This document shows, one piece after another, positions 11,437-23,838 of a stretch of DNA of 64,000 nt. The notes under the pieces were generated by a model. It was not told where the DNA came from. It worked only from the letters and a program-made list of their open reading frames with translations, and did not search any database. The DNA is taken from contig NC_133335.1 of the NCBI RefSeq assembly GCF_042186555.1, positions 178,151,419 to 178,215,418 on the forward strand, in the 5' to 3' direction. Each line of letters starts with the position of its first letter. Positions within the stretch are counted from its first letter, which is position 1. A program made the position numbers and the translations under genes. The stretch is from Aquarana catesbeiana. Lineage: Eukaryota > Chordata > Amphibia > Anura > Ranidae.

Positions 11437-12763
11437 GTTGAACTTTCAGTGACCAGTATGAGAGAGTGAGAGTGATAACACCATATTTAACACACCTGCT
11501 CCCCATTCACACCTGAGACCTTGTAACACTAACGAGTCACAGGGAAAATGGCTAATTGGGCTCAATTTGGTCATTTTTACTTAGGGGTTTACTCACTTTT
11601 GTTGCCAGCAGTTTAGAAATTAATGGCTGTGTGTTGAGTTATTTTGAGGGGACAGCAGATTTACATTGTTATACAAGCTGTACACTCACTACTTACATTG
11701 TAGCAAACTGTCATTTCTTTAGTGTTGTCACATGAAAAGATAAAATAAAATATTTACAAAAATGTGAGGGGTGTACTCACTTTTGTGAGATACTGTAGAT
11801 TAGGGATGAGCTTTGAGTTCAATTCGAACTCAAATTCGAAAGCAGCGGAACACCCTTTAAAAGTCTATGGGAGAAATCAAATGTGCTAATTTTAAAGGCT
11901 TATATGCATGGTATTGTCATAAAAAGTGTTTGGGGACCCGGGTCCTGCCTAGAGGACATGTATTGATGCAAAAAAAAAAGTTTTAAAAACGGCCGTTTTT
12001 TCGGGAGCAGTGATTTTAATAATGCTTAAAGTCAAACAATAAAAGTGTAATATTCCTTTAAATTTCATACCTGGGGGGTGTCTATAGTATGCCTGCAAAG
12101 GGGTGCATGTTTCCCGTGTTTAGAACAGTCTGACAGCAAAATGACATTTCAAAGGAAAAAAAGTAATTTAAAACTACTTGCGACTATTACTGAATTGCCG
12201 ATCCGACAATATACATAAAAGTTCATTGATAAAAACTGCATGGGATTTCCCCACAGGGGAACCCCGAACCAAAATTAAAAAAAAAAAAACTGGCGTGGGG
12301 GTCCCCCTCAAAATCTATACCAAACCCTACAGGTCTGGTATGGATTTTAAGGGGAACCCCGCGCCAAAATTTTTTTAAAAATTGGCGTGGGGTCCCCCCA
12401 AAAATCCATACCAGACCCTTATCTGAGCACGCAACCTGGCAGGCCGCAGGAAAAGAGGGGGGGACGAGAGGGCGCCCACCCCTCCTGAACCGTACCAGGC
12501 CACATGCCCTCAACATTGGGAGGGTGCTTTGGGGTAGCCCCCCAAAACACCTTGTCCCCATGTTGATGGGGACAAGGGCCTCATCCCCACAACCCTTGCC
12601 TGGTGGTTGTGGGGGTCTGCGGGTGGGGGGCTTATCGGAATCTGGAAGCCCCCTTTAACAAGGGGACCCACAGGGGGGGCATGGCCGGCCGGAGAGGAAG
12701 ATGGACGCCTAAGCTCACAGCTCGCCAGCCAGGGGACACAATCCAGCGCAATCGGCCGCAACA

Positions 12764-13961
12764 ATGACGCCATCCACACTCATCCTCGCTCCTCACCTTC
12801 AGGAGACGACGATGCAGGCATCCAGAAAGAGATTTACCGACCACAGGCCCCAGAAACTGACTGAATTTGCCTATAAGCCGGCGGGCTGGGATATCCAAGA
12901 TGGCGCCGACCAGGCCGCGCCGCACGGACCTTACACGGACCTCCCGGATGCCTCCACGGACGAATACACGGATCAAGGTACTGTAGCTGACCCATCCCAG
13001 GCTCTAGAGGGTGACCCCCTCCCCAGCAGCCCAGCCAAAGCTAAAATGCGGCTAGACACGCCGCCGCACCGATCACAGCGCCAGCAAATTGAGGCCCAGG
13101 CTCCTATTCCCTTCCCCCTAGACCAGGCATTGAACTCCTCTATGGCATCCTTCCCTACATCAGGTCAGCCAGTCATGGACACCACACTGAAGGACATGCT
13201 GCTCTCCCTCCAGACCTCCCTCATGACGGACCTCTCATCCATTCCACAGAATCACCTCTGATATTCACTTACTGGATGACAGGGTGACTAACACTGAGAG
13301 AGGGATACATGCATGCACATCCACAGTTAATGAAGTCATTGACGCCTATGACACAGTTAAAGAAGAACAGGCATGGATGTGGGCCAAGCTGGCCGACTTA
13401 GAAGACAGGTCCCGCAGGAACAACATAAAGTTGAGGGGTGTCCCTGAAGCCATACTCCCCGCGGACTTGCCGAGATACGCAAAAGAACTGATGCACATTG
13501 TGATTCCTGAAGCGTCTCCGCGTGATGTAATCATAGATAGGATTCACAGAATTGCCAAGCCTGCCCACCTAGCAACCTCGGTCCCCAGAGATGCCCTAAT
13601 GAGGGTCCACTTCTACCACATCAAAGAGAAACTCCTCATGGGGCTCAGAGCCAAATCACCCTTGCCTGCTCCCTACACTGGCATCCAACTCTTTCCTGAC
13701 CTGTCCAAGTACACCCTCCAATCGAGAAGACAACTTAACCCGATAACCAAAAGCCTGCAAAATCACAAGCTACAATATAAATGGCGCTACCCCGCAACCA
13801 TCCTTATTGTACACAATGGCCAAACGCACGCCATTGGGGATCTAGAAAAGGGCCTAAAACTTCTCCACTCTTGGCGGATAATCCCCGAGTTACCCAAACC
13901 ACCTCCTTCAGACAGAGGACCCAATACGTCCCGCAACTCGCAAAATCGCAATCTCAACTGA
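12764..13961 (+). pseudogene. LINE ORF1 protein (L1 ORF1p-like), frameshifted
   Basis: ORF1 proteins bind the LINE RNA and form trimers. The first part (12764-13261) is a proline- and charge-rich N-terminal region ending in a segment around TLKDMLLSLQTSL. A frame change near 13245 shifts the reading to a second frame that runs to 13961. That frame has a coiled-coil-like stretch followed by DLEDRSRRNNIKLRGVPE, the hallmark of the L1 ORF1p RNA-recognition (transposase_22) domain, and a basic C-terminal domain. Total about 390 codons, a normal size. I infer it is non-functional because of the frameshift. Confidence 0.85.
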
Positions 13962-14507
13962 AGGTGCATACATCATTACTGCACTTGGCCGATAACATTC
14001 ATTATGGCTCCCCTGAGCTCTGGCAACCTGATTCTCCTGCTTTCTCCTTCCGGTATCACTGACTCTTTGCACCCCCTAATAGAGGATTATACGGTGTTCT
14101 TCACCCCCTCTAGAGATTCTTCTACCACTAGAAGCACCACCTCCAACAACTAAACCGAACTTTCCACTACTGGATCACTTCGACAAGCTTCACCACCTGT
14201 ATTATACTATACAAGTTACTGTTCTTGCATTGACTTTTTTTTTTTTTCCTTTTTCTTTTCTTTTATTATTACTGCATTCTAACACATTGCTCTATTTGCA
14301 GCATTCTAGTCCTATCTTTTTTCAGCCGTCCAGACTGCCACGAAGCTACCACTAATCCCTTAACCCAGGATCCTCCAGCACCTACCTCCACTACCAGCCT
14401 ACTACCGCTACAACCTACACTCAAGTCTCGTACTTCTGCTACCCATCTGCTGAATCCCACCGCCAGGTACCTCCGGACCTACTCACCAACAACTAACTGT
14501 AAGTGTT

Positions 14508-16703
14508 GTGCACAACTCACACCACAAGATGCCAATCACCATTCTCTCCTTGAACGCCAACGGGCTAAATCACCCCGTCAAACGTCGCTCATTGTGGAAA
14601 ACCGCCTCGGCTCTCCACAGCGATGTGCTGTGTATCCAGGAAACCCAACTACTGCATTCCAATACACCCTTATGCAACAACCACCAATATCCACACATCT
14701 TCCATGCCACGCACCCCACTAAATCAAGAGGGGTCATGATAGCGTTTCGGAACACTTTAGATTTCCAACTCCTTGATACATTATCAGACCCAGAGGGTCG
14801 GTTTCTTATCCTAATCTGCACAATCAACAAAGCAACTTATACCTTAATCAATATCTACGCCCCGAACTCGCACCAAATGAGATTCCTCCACAAAGTTCTT
14901 CGCTCTGCCAACACCATCCAAAAAGGCCACCAGATTATCTGTGGAGACTTTAATCTAGTCCCAGACGTCTTGATGGACTCCACCTCACCGACAAAACGCC
15001 GTGAATCTCCTTTAAAGAAACTCATCGCCTCCCAGGACCTATACGATGTCTGGAGATGCCACCACGGCTCTGAACGTGACTTTACTTTTCTTTCATCCAG
15101 ACACCGCTCGTATTCGAGAATAGACCTGTTCCTTTCTGACAAATGTATTTTGCAAAAAATATCTGACTCACAGATCCACGCCACGACATGGTCGGACCAT
15201 GCCCCCATATCTATTACAATACAGGACACCAATCTACAACAAAATACGTTTCTCTGGCGTGCTAACAACTATATTATACAAAATGACACATACGCCCCAG
15301 AAATATCAAAACACATCACTGAATTCTTCTCCTTGAACAAAGGCTCGGTACCCGACCCTGCCGTGGTGTGGAGCGCTCACAAAGCATTTATGCGGGGAAT
15401 GTTAATTAAACTTAGCTCTCAGCATAAGAGGAAGAGGACGCAGCAGATAGACGAACTGACAATCCAGATAGCGACCCTAGAGGACAGGCTCAAAAAAGAC
15501 CCCCAAGACCCGCAGGCCAACCAACTACTAAACCTCAGACAGGAACTTAGAACACTACTCCTCCACTCCTACGAATTCCTTCAAGGAAACTTAAGGCGTC
15601 TACATACTCCACCTCTAACAAAGCTGGCAAGAAACTCTCCCAACGACTAAAAGGTAGACATACCAAAACTAAAATAACCCAACTCATCCACCCCCATACG
15701 CACACCCCCTTAAGCAACCCCCAAGTCATCCCAAATGCAATACTCTCCTATCACACCACAATCCCACATTCCCATACAATCCTTACTCCATCTAATGCCA
15801 GAAATCTCACTCTCGCCTTGGATCCTTAAAGGCATAAATTACATACAAGACATGCTACAAGACAACCACATCAAATCATTTCCTCAACTACAAACCACAT
15901 ACGCCATACCCGCATCCGAATACTTCACCTATCTCCGTATACGTCACTGCCTGAAAACTATACCACTCGCCATCTACAATATACACCCTAAGACTTGGGA
16001 ATACCTCACCAACCCCGGCACAAAAATTAAAGGGATCTCATACTTTTATAATAACCTACACCAAAAACGTACCTTTACCAAACTGCCACCTCACCACACC
16101 TGGGAAAAAGACCTTGCCACAAATTTTACAGACACACAATGGCAACAAGCCCTCAAGACTATTTACAAATCCACCAAATGCGCAGCCCTATGGGAACTTA
16201 CACAGAAGATTACACTAAGATGGTATCTGACCCCTGCCCGCATAACATCTTTTAACCCTCAAATCCCTAATACTTGCTGGAGATGTAAATCTTCCACAAG
16301 CGACCTACTACACATCTTCTGGTCGTGCACCAAACTACGCAAATACTGGGAAGACACCTTCCACTTAATCTCGACCATCACCCAAATCACGACCCCCCCA
16401 ACACCGGCCCTAGCGATCCTCAACCTCACTATTGAGGACTTTCCTCACCCCCTCCAATTCACAACCACCCACATCCTCATGGCAGCCAGACTCAATATAA
16501 CCAGACACTGGAAATCTGACACACATCTGACGCTTACTCAAGTCACAGACTTGGTATCACTACACTACAGTTACGAGACCATCACAGCCACACTATCTGG
16601 GCAAGCCACAAAAATACGCAAAGCATGGCAACCTTGGACCGACTGGACTAGAAACTGCGCACCCCGCGCACAAACGAACAGATCTACTGACCCTCCTTCT
16701 TGA
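14508..16703 (+). pseudogene. LINE ORF2, endonuclease and C-terminus only
   Basis: ORF2 normally carries endonuclease, reverse transcriptase and a cysteine-rich tail. The AP-endonuclease domain is visible in 14520-15230: LNANGLN near the start, IQETQL, INIYAPNS, ICGDFNL, SRIDLFLSD, and WSDHAPI, the usual metal and catalytic signatures. A spacer follows, then a frame change near 15600. From about 15770 the sequence jumps to the post-RT region (WILKGINYIQDML), ending with a zinc-knuckle-like CWRCKSSTSDLLHIFWSC. No RT motifs lie between, so roughly 500 residues have been deleted. The second part is open from 15735 to 16703. Confidence 0.88.
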
Positions 16704-17759
16704 CCGAGCAATACCTATCACTCATTAAGAATGTTAAGTTACCTTTATAACTGAAAAATTTTTCACTGATTGGAACTTTCGTGTCTATCACAAAAGGGTC
16801 CGCTTCGCTCCTGTGCCACTAAAGGTCCCACATGGGGTGACACACTAGTGAAGGGGACCGAATACGTCCTTTCAGAGTTTCCTTTCTGTTAGCATAATAC
16901 GAAATGACACGATTACTACTTATATACTTATATACATGTTTCTACTAGATCCCTGTCTGTGGACAGAAGTTCATATCTATGATTGTTATACAGACGTCGT
17001 TGCACGACGTACAATGTTTAATTGTACAATGTACTCTTTAAAAATCTAATAAAAATATGGAATTAAAAAACAAGGGGACCCACAGATCCCGGCCCTCCCC
17101 CCATTTTTTTTTTTTTAATTTTGGCTGGGGTTCCCCTTAATATCCATACCAGACCTGAAGGGCCTGGTATGGAATTTAGGGGGACCCCCCCCGTCATTTT
17201 TTTTTTAAATTTTGGTTCGGGGTTCCCATGCTGTTTTTATCAATGAAATTTTATGTGTACTGTCGGACCGGCAATTCATTAATAGCCGCGAGTAGTTTTA
17301 AATTACTTTTTTTCCTTTGAAAAGTCATTTTGCTGTCAGACTGTTCTAAACACGGGAAACATGCGCCCCTTTACAGGCATACTATAGACACCCCCCAGGT
17401 ACGAAATTTAAAGGAATATTACACTTTTATTGTTTCACTTTAAGCATTATTAAAATCACTGCTCCCGAAAAAACGGCCGTTTTTAAAACTTGTTTTTGCA
17501 TTGATCCATGTCCCCTGGGGCAGGATCCAGGTCCCCAAACACTTTTTATGACAATACCATGCATATAAGCCTTTAAAATTAGCACTTTTGATTTCTCCCA
17601 TAGACTTTTAAAGGGTGTTCTGTGGCTTTCGAATTTGCCGCGAACACCCCAAATTGTTCGCTGTTCGGCGAACTGGCGAACAGCCGATGTTCGAGTCGAG
17701 CATGAGTTAGACTCGAACTCGAAGCTCATCCCTACTAACACTGCACAACAACTGCGTCA

Positions 17760-18010
17760 AGGGGACTGAGCCAAGTTATAGGGGGTGTGAAAGCAGAGTA
17801 CAGGTCCAATCAAAATAAAGCAAGCTCCTTTGGGGGTAAGTACTATATAGGTATTGAAATGCATCTCTAAAAATGCCATCAAACTACCTAATTTATAGCA
17901 AATAAAGGGAATGGAACGAGTCAATAAAATTAAATGCATCCCAAACATATTATAAGTGAAATGCAAAAGAAAAAAAAAGAAAAAAAAATGAAATAAAGGT
18001 ATGCTTAAGT
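17760..18010. repeat. Unclassified repeat fragment
   Basis: The segment with 'gtcaataaaattaaatgcatcc' resembles 21585-21640 in sequence order and content, so both are copies of one dispersed repeat. No coding motif is visible. Confidence 0.4.
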
Positions 18011-18639
18011 TTAACCACCTACCCACTGGGCACTTAAACCCCCTTCCTAACCAGACCAATTTTCAGCTTTCGGTGCTCTCACATTTTGAATGACAATTGC
18101 GGAGTCATGCAACACTGTACCTATATGAAATTTTTGTCCTGTTTTCACACAAATAGAGCTTTCTTTTGGTGGTATTTAATCACTGCTGGGTTTTTAATTT
18201 TTTGTGCTATAAAAGACCAAAAATTCAGTAAAAAAAATGCATTTTTCTTCGTTTGTTATAAAATTTTGCAAATATTAGTAATTTTTCTTCATAAATTTTG
18301 TCCAGAATTTATACTGCTACATATCTTTGCTACAAAATAACCCAAATTGCTGTATATTATTTGGTCTTTGTGAAAGTTATAGAGTCCACAAGCTATGGTG
18401 ACAATCTCTGAAAACTGATCACACCTGAAGTACTGACGGCTTATTTCTTGAGACCCTAACAAGCCAGGAAAGTACAAATACCCCCCAAATGACCCCTTTT
18501 TGGAAAGTAGACTCTCTAAAGGTATTTAGTAAGAGGCATGGTGAGTTTTTTGAAGTTGGAATTTTTTCCCATAATTCTTAGCAAAATCAAGATTTTTTTT
18601 CTTTTTTTTCTTTTTTTTTTTCCCACAAAATTGTTATAT

Positions 18640-19240
18640 TAGCAGGTTATTTCTCACACACAGTATATGCATAGCACAAATTACACCACAAAATACATTC
18701 TACTACTCCTCCTGAGTATGGCGATACCACATGTGTGAGACTTTTACATAGCCTGGCCACATACAGAGGCCCAACATGTAGGGAGCACCATCAGGTGTTC
18801 TAGGAGCATAAGTTACACATCTAATTTCTTGACTACCTCTTGCACTTTTGAAGGCCCTGGAGCACCAGGACAATGAAAACGCCCCAAAAATGACCCCATT
18901 TTGGAAAGAAAACACCCCAACGTATAATCTATGAGGCATAGTGAGTCTTTTGAACATGTCATTTTTTTCTGCAAGTTTATGGAAAAATGGAAAGAAAATG
19001 AAAACGCATTTTTTTTTTACACAGAATTGGCCATTTATACAATATTTCCAACACATAGCATGTACATACCAAAAATTACACCCCAAAATAGATTCTCCTA
19101 CTCCTCCCGAGTATAACAATACCACATGTGTGAGACTTTTCCATAGCCTGGCCACATAGAGAGGCCCAACATATAGGGCGCACCATCAGGTGTTCTAGGG
19201 GCATACATTTCAAATCTAATTTGACTACCTATTACACTTT
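18640..19240. repeat. Pair of ~190-bp direct repeats
   Basis: Two copies, about 18645-18835 and 19050-19235, share 'gataccacatgtgtgagac' or close variants, 'catagcctggccacata' and 'caccatcaggtgttctagg'. The spacing is about 400 bp. This is a partial tandem duplication inside the TTAA element. Confidence 0.8.
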
Positions 19241-19249
19241 TGTGAGGCA

Positions 19250-19990
19250 CTGTAGTGGCAATGATGGGGCATGGATGAGAACTGATGTAGAATGGATGAG
19301 AACTGATATGGCATGGATGAGCATGAATGGGGATGAATGAGCCATGGATGGGGATGACTGAGTATGACTGGGTATGGCTGGGCACAGCTGGGTACGGCTG
19401 AGTGCGCCTGAGTACGACTGGGGGTGGATGGGATGGCTGAGCATGGATGGATGAGTATTGCTGAGTATGGATGGATGGCTGAGCATGGATGGATGAGTAT
19501 TGCTGAGTATGGATGGCTGAGCATGGATGGATGAGTATTGCTGAGCATGGATGGATGGCTGGGTATGGCTGAGTATGAATGGATGGCTGAGCATGGATGG
19601 ATGGATGAGTATTCCTGATTATAGATTGATGGCTGAACATGGATGAGTATTTCTGAGTATGGATGGATGGCTGAGCATGGATGGATGGATGGTTGAGTAT
19701 TGCTAAGTATGGATGGATGGCTGAGCATGGTTGGATGGATGAGTATTGCTGATTATAGATGGATGGCTGAGCATGGATGAGTATTGATGAGTATGAATGG
19801 ATGGCTGAGCATGGATGGATGGATGAGTATTGCTGAGTATGGATGAATGGCTGAGCCTGGATGAGTATTGCTGTGTATGGATGGATGGCTGAGCATGGAT
19901 GGATGAGTATTGCTGGGCATGGATGGATGACTGAGTATTGCTGATTATAAATGTCATGGCTGAGCATGGATGGATGGATGAGTCCCTGAA
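19250..19990. repeat. Minisatellite rich in GGATG
   Basis: Tandem copies of a 38- to 42-bp unit containing GGATGGCTGAGCATGG and ATGAGTATTGCTGAG fill about 740 bp. Open frames on the minus strand (rich in HPSMLSH-type repeats) result from the unit lacking stops and are not genes. Confidence 0.92.
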
Positions 19991-20434
19991 TTGTCACAGA
20001 GCAGTGCTGTGGACACTACAGATCCAGCCTACAGCGCTGCTGCATCCCATCTCTCTCCTCGCACTGTACCGATCGGTACAGAGAGGGGAGAGAGGAACCG
20101 TACATGACGCCGGTTTGTCTACAAGTGATCGCTCCATCATTTGATGGAGCGATCGTGTGGTAAACGCTCGCTGTCAGCAGCCATTTACCGTGATCCTTGA
20201 TGCGCCGGGTCCTATAGACCTGGCAGTCACCGATACTCCCATGTGTGCACCCCAGGGGGCGCGCGGGAGCGCAATTCTGGGAGGACGTCATAGTATGTCC
20301 TCCCAGAGTTATTGAGCCGCGCTGTAGCCGTCATATGGCTATGGCGCGGTCGTTAAGAGGAAAAAAAGGGTCAGAGGGGTTCTCCAAAGAAAGGTGGGGT
20401 TCATTGAATATGAAATTGGGCTTTAAACTCTGAC

Positions 20435-20795
20435 TGGTCACATCTTGAGTACGCTGTCCAAGTCTGGTCACCAGTCCTCAGGAAGGATGTGCTGAAACTG
20501 GAGAGTGCACAACAGTGTTAATTTTGGCAGCAAATTTTGATTTAGTTTTAGTCTTAGGACTAAAATGGCATTTTAGTTTTAGTCCAATTTTAGTCTTCTG
20601 CTAGTGTTTTAGTCGTATTTAGTCTACTAAATCTCCAGTACATTTTAGTCGACTAAAATGTCCTACATCGCAATCTATAACTATCAAACTGGTGATTCAA
20701 GCATAGGGAGAGAAGCCGTTTAACCTTAAACTGTGTAAGATGTTCATTACTGTCAGAGCAGTAAGGATATGGAACGCCCTTCCACAGTTAAAATT
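20435..20795 (+). pseudogene. CR1-like LINE ORF2 C-terminal relic
   Basis: Two short in-frame pieces resemble the C-terminal part of CR1-type LINE ORF2. The first (about 20438-20504) reads LEYAVQVWSPVLRKDVLKLE; the second (about 20709-20790) reads FITVRAVRIWNALPQ. Between them lies about 185 bp with repeated TTTAGT/ACTAAA words, probably a separate insertion. Only a fragment is left and it cannot be functional. Confidence 0.6.
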
Positions 20796-21089
20796 TTTTA
20801 GATGGGCATCCTAGCAAACGCAATATACAGGAATATGGGAACTGGTAGTGACATAAACTCCTTACATACACACAGGTTAAACTGGACGGACTGGTGTCTT
20901 TATTCATCCTTACCAGCTATGTAACTATGTAGGATTTTAGTGACTGGGTTTACATATACATTAATCAATAATCTCGTCATTGTTAAAGGTGAGTAAATGT
21001 ATTTTTTTTCAAAGAGAAATAAAGTTTAGGAGTTTTTTTTTGCTGAGGAATAATTTTTTAAGTATATCTTTATCTCTTTTCCATTGCAG

Positions 21090-21296
21090 ATTGTCCATAG
21101 AATCTCTGCCCAGAATATCATTTATAAGGACGCAGACAGTGTCATCTGCACAAACTCTACTCTTCGCCGTTCGGTATTTATCTTGATTTGCCATAAGCTC
21201 AAAAGAAAAATGATGCAGATGTTTAGATGTGACAAAGAGAAAGGTTTATTTTTAATAGATGCTGCCAGGTGGCACATGTCTCCACTGAAGTTCTGA
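21090..21296 (+). CDS. Possible terminal exon of an unknown host gene
   Basis: A good splice acceptor precedes position 21090: a pyrimidine-rich run ending ATTGCAG. From there an open phase-0 frame of 68 codons runs to a TGA at 21294-21296. It encodes a hydrophobic stretch (RSVFILICHKL) and a basic segment (KRKMMQMF). The surrounding 20936-21560 does not resemble any other repeat in the window, and AATAAA occurs at 21593. I do not recognise the protein. A chance open frame or an unrecognised repeat is at least as likely as a real exon. Confidence 0.25.
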   Translation: MVHRISAQNIIYKDADSVICTNSTLRRSVFILICHKLKRKMMQMFRCDKEKGLFLIDAARWHMSPLKF

Positions 21297-21299
21297 ATA

Positions 21300-22040
21300 T
21301 TCTGATTTGAAATCTTTGTTAGTTTATAATTTGTTATTCATGTTTATGATATCAGATCATGGAAACAGGACAAGTACACCATTCTTGCTTGCATCAGCAA
21401 TGTTTTATGTCGTTCACAGCTATGGGCTAACTGGACTTTTTATTTTAGTTTTTTTTTTTATTACTAACTTCAGATAAATGTATCTGTTGCATATCAAATA
21501 TGTTTGAAAAAAATATGCATGACAATAATCAAATGTATCTATATAAAAGCTAGCAAACTCCACTTTATTGCCAAAAGAGAAAGGAAAAAGTCAATAAAAT
21601 GAAATTCATCCAAATATGTTATAACTGAAATGTAGAACAAAATACAAGAGAGAGCACCCAAAGGGTTACATGAAGAGTCTAGAGCTTTAGAGCTTTAGAC
21701 ACAGCCAGCATATGGAGGGGACACTGATAAAGCACCCTGAAACCTGTGAAGAAATGCAATCTGCAATCCAGGCCTTTCTTCCTCTGACACTTTGAGAGGG
21801 TACACAGCAGCAAGCATCCCACATGTCACTCTTCCCACAAGATCCAACTGCACCATCTCCTTCATCTTAAAACAGTATAGAGCTGTGTTTCGGAACACGG
21901 GTGCCATTGGGATTCCCCTCTGTTGCCGTGAGCATGGGACCCAGAATCAGCATCACAATTTGCCATGGTGCATGCAAGCTAATGTGTTGGGGGGACTCTG
22001 TCATGGAGGTACTCTGATGTGATAGGGACTGTATAGAGGG
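21300..22040. other. No recognisable gene
   Basis: The first half is AT-rich. From about 21560 to 21640 it matches the dispersed repeat at 17880-17990. Nothing from 21640 to 22040 shows coding or RNA motifs. Confidence 0.5.
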
Positions 22041-22309
22041 GGCTGTGACGTGATGGGAAGGCTTCAGTTCTGGCATGAAGGAGACAGGTCAGGTATGAGA
22101 CGGTAGCTGCATAGATAAGGGGCAAAAAGGTAGGTGAACAGGTCAGGTATGAGGAGGGGAGGTAGGTGGTCAGGTTAGGTATGAGGAGGGATGGTAGGTG
22201 GACAGGCAAGATTTAAGGAGCTAGGTGGACAGGTCAGGTATGAGAAGGTGGGTGAGAAAATAAGGTATGGGGGGGTAGGTGGAAAAATCACGTATAAGGT
22301 GGGTAGATA

Positions 22310-23838
22310 CAGTATTTTACAAAAGTGAGTACATCCCTCACATTTTTGTAAATATTTTATTATATCTTTTCATGTGACAACACTGAAGAAATTACACTTT
22401 GCTACAATGTAAAGTAGTGAGTGTACAGCTTGTATAACAGTGTAAATTTTCTGCCCCCTCAAAATAACTCAACACACAGCCATTCATGTCTAAACCGCTG
22501 GCAACAAAAGTGAGTACTCTTATAAGTGAAAATGTCCAAATTGGGCCCAATTAGCCATTTTCCCTCCCCCGGTGTCATGTGACTCGTTAGTGTTACAAGG
22601 TCTCAGGTGTGAATGGGGAGCAGGTGTGTTAAATTTGGTGTTATTGCTCTTTCTCATACTGGTCACTGGAAGTTCAACATTGCACTTAATGGCAAAGAAC
22701 TCTCTGAGGATCTGAAACAAAGAATTGTTGCACTACATAAAGATTGCCCAGGCTATAAGAAGATTGCCAAGACCCTAAAATAAAGCTTCAGCATCATATT
22801 CAGAGGTTGTCTTTGGGAAATAGACATATGAGTGCTGCCAGCATTGCTGCAGAGGTTGAAGGGGTGGGGGGTCAGCCTGTCAGTGCTCAGACCATACGCT
22901 GCAAACTATCTGCATGGCTGTCGTCCCAGAAGGAAGCCTCTTCTAAAGATGATGCACAAGAAAGCCCGCAAAAAGTTTGCTGAAGACAAGCAGACTCAGG
23001 ACATGGATTACTGGAACCATTTCCTGTGGTCTGATGAGACCAAGATAAACTTATTTGGTTCAGACGGTGTCAAGCATGTGTGGTGGCAACCAGGTGAGGA
23101 ATACAAAGACAAGTGTGTCTTGCCTACAGTCAAGCATGGTAGTGGGAATGTCATGGTCTAGGGCTGCATGAGTGCTGCTGGCACTGGGGAGCTACAGTTC
23201 ACTGAGGGAACCATGAATGCCAGCATGTACTGTGACATACTGAAGCAGAGCATGATCCCCTCCCATCCGAGACTGGGTCGCAGGGCACTATTCCAACATG
23301 ATAACGACCCCAAACATACCTCCAAGACGACCACTGCCTTGCTAAAGAAGCTGAGGGTAAAGGTGATGGACTGGCCAAGCAGGTCACCAGACCTAAACCC
23401 TATTAAGCATCTGTGGGGCATCCTCAAACAGAAGGTGGATTAACGCAAGGTCTCTAACATCCACCAGCTCAGTGATGTTGTCATGGAGGATTGGAAGAGG
23501 TCTCCAGTGGCAACCTGTGAATCTCTGGTGAACTCCATGCCCAAGAGGGTTAAGGCAGTGCTGGAAAATAATGGTGGCCACACAAAATATTGACACTTTG
23601 GGCCCAATTTGGACATTTTCACTTATGGGTGTACTCACTTTTGTTGCCAGCGGTTTAGACATTAATGGCTGTGTGTTGAGTTATTTTGAGGGAACAGCAA
23701 ATTTACACAGTTATACAAGCTGTACACTCACTACTTTATGTTGTAGCAAAGTATAATTTCTTCAGTGTTGTCACATGAAAAGATATAATAAAATATTTTT
23801 TAAAATGTGAGGGGTGTACTCACTTTTGTGAGATACTG
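22310..23838 (+). mobile_element. Tc1/mariner element, copy B
   Basis: The ends are CAGTATTTTACAAAAGTGAG on the left and the complement of the family end on the right, flanked by TA at 22308-22309 and 23839-23840. The transposase reads on the plus strand. Length is 1.53 kb, normal for the family. Confidence 0.92.
22679..23593 (+). pseudogene. Tc1 transposase pseudogene (copy B)
   Basis: The start codon is ATT in place of the family ATG at 22679-22681. A deletion of roughly 60 bp and a stop (near 22780) damage the DNA-binding half. The catalytic half is seen from 22832: LWSDETKINLFG with the first aspartate, FQHDNDPKHTSK with the second. The third catalytic residue has changed: the family NPIEHLWG reads NPIKHLWG. 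Stops lie at 23159-23161 and at 23441-23443. The element could move only if another copy supplied transposase. Confidence 0.92.

Larger units (their letters stand above)
9459..11797 (-). mobile_element. Tc1/mariner element, copy A (split)
   Basis: The inverted ends carry CACAAAAGTGAGTACACC and its complement, with subterminal repeats of the same motif about 100-130 bp further in, an arrangement seen in Tc1 elements. TA flanks the right end. Four copies of the family are in the window (A to D). The transposase reads on the minus strand and is broken. An unrelated 798-bp element (10416-11213) interrupts it; without that, the Tc1 is about 1.5 kb, a normal Tc1 length. Confidence 0.9.
12674..17068 (+). 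mobile_element. Tx1/L1-like LINE, internally deleted
   Basis: The element has a GC-rich 5' region starting GGGGGGCATGGCC, an ORF1, an ORF2 and a short A-rich 3' tail. A 17-bp target duplication (AACAAGGGGACCCACAG) lies at 12657-12673 and 17069-17085. It therefore integrated as a full-ended copy. The whole reverse transcriptase domain is absent from ORF2, so total length is 4.4 kb rather than the 6 kb or so usual for this clade. It sits inside the inverted-repeat element 11811-17734. Confidence 0.9.
11811..17734. mobile_element. Long-inverted-repeat element split by a LINE
   Basis: The left part (11811-12673) and the right part (17086-17734) are inverted copies of each other over several hundred bases. 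The ends read TAGGGATGAGCTT on each strand. Shared internal landmarks are 'ctatgggagaaatcaaa', 'aaacggccgttttt' and 'tgacagcaaaatgac'. Removing the LINE leaves an element of about 1.5 kb that is largely one foldback. No transposase is seen. A diverged fragment of the same family lies at 24300-24612. The superfamily is not known to me. Confidence 0.8.
18011..20356. mobile_element. TTAA-bounded non-autonomous element
   Basis: TTAA occurs at both ends (18011-18014, 20353-20356), with TTAACCACC at the left and TTAACGACC as the reverse complement of the right. TTAA duplications are typical of piggyBac-type transposition. The interior holds a duplicated segment, a minisatellite and a GC-rich right part with several short inverted repeats. 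There is no transposase, so it would be non-autonomous. The same family is represented by 8330-9164. Confidence 0.55.

Noticed and set aside
20016..20433. Host-like GC-rich frames near the right end of the TTAA element
   Set aside because: No motif, and the region is inside the TTAA-bounded element.
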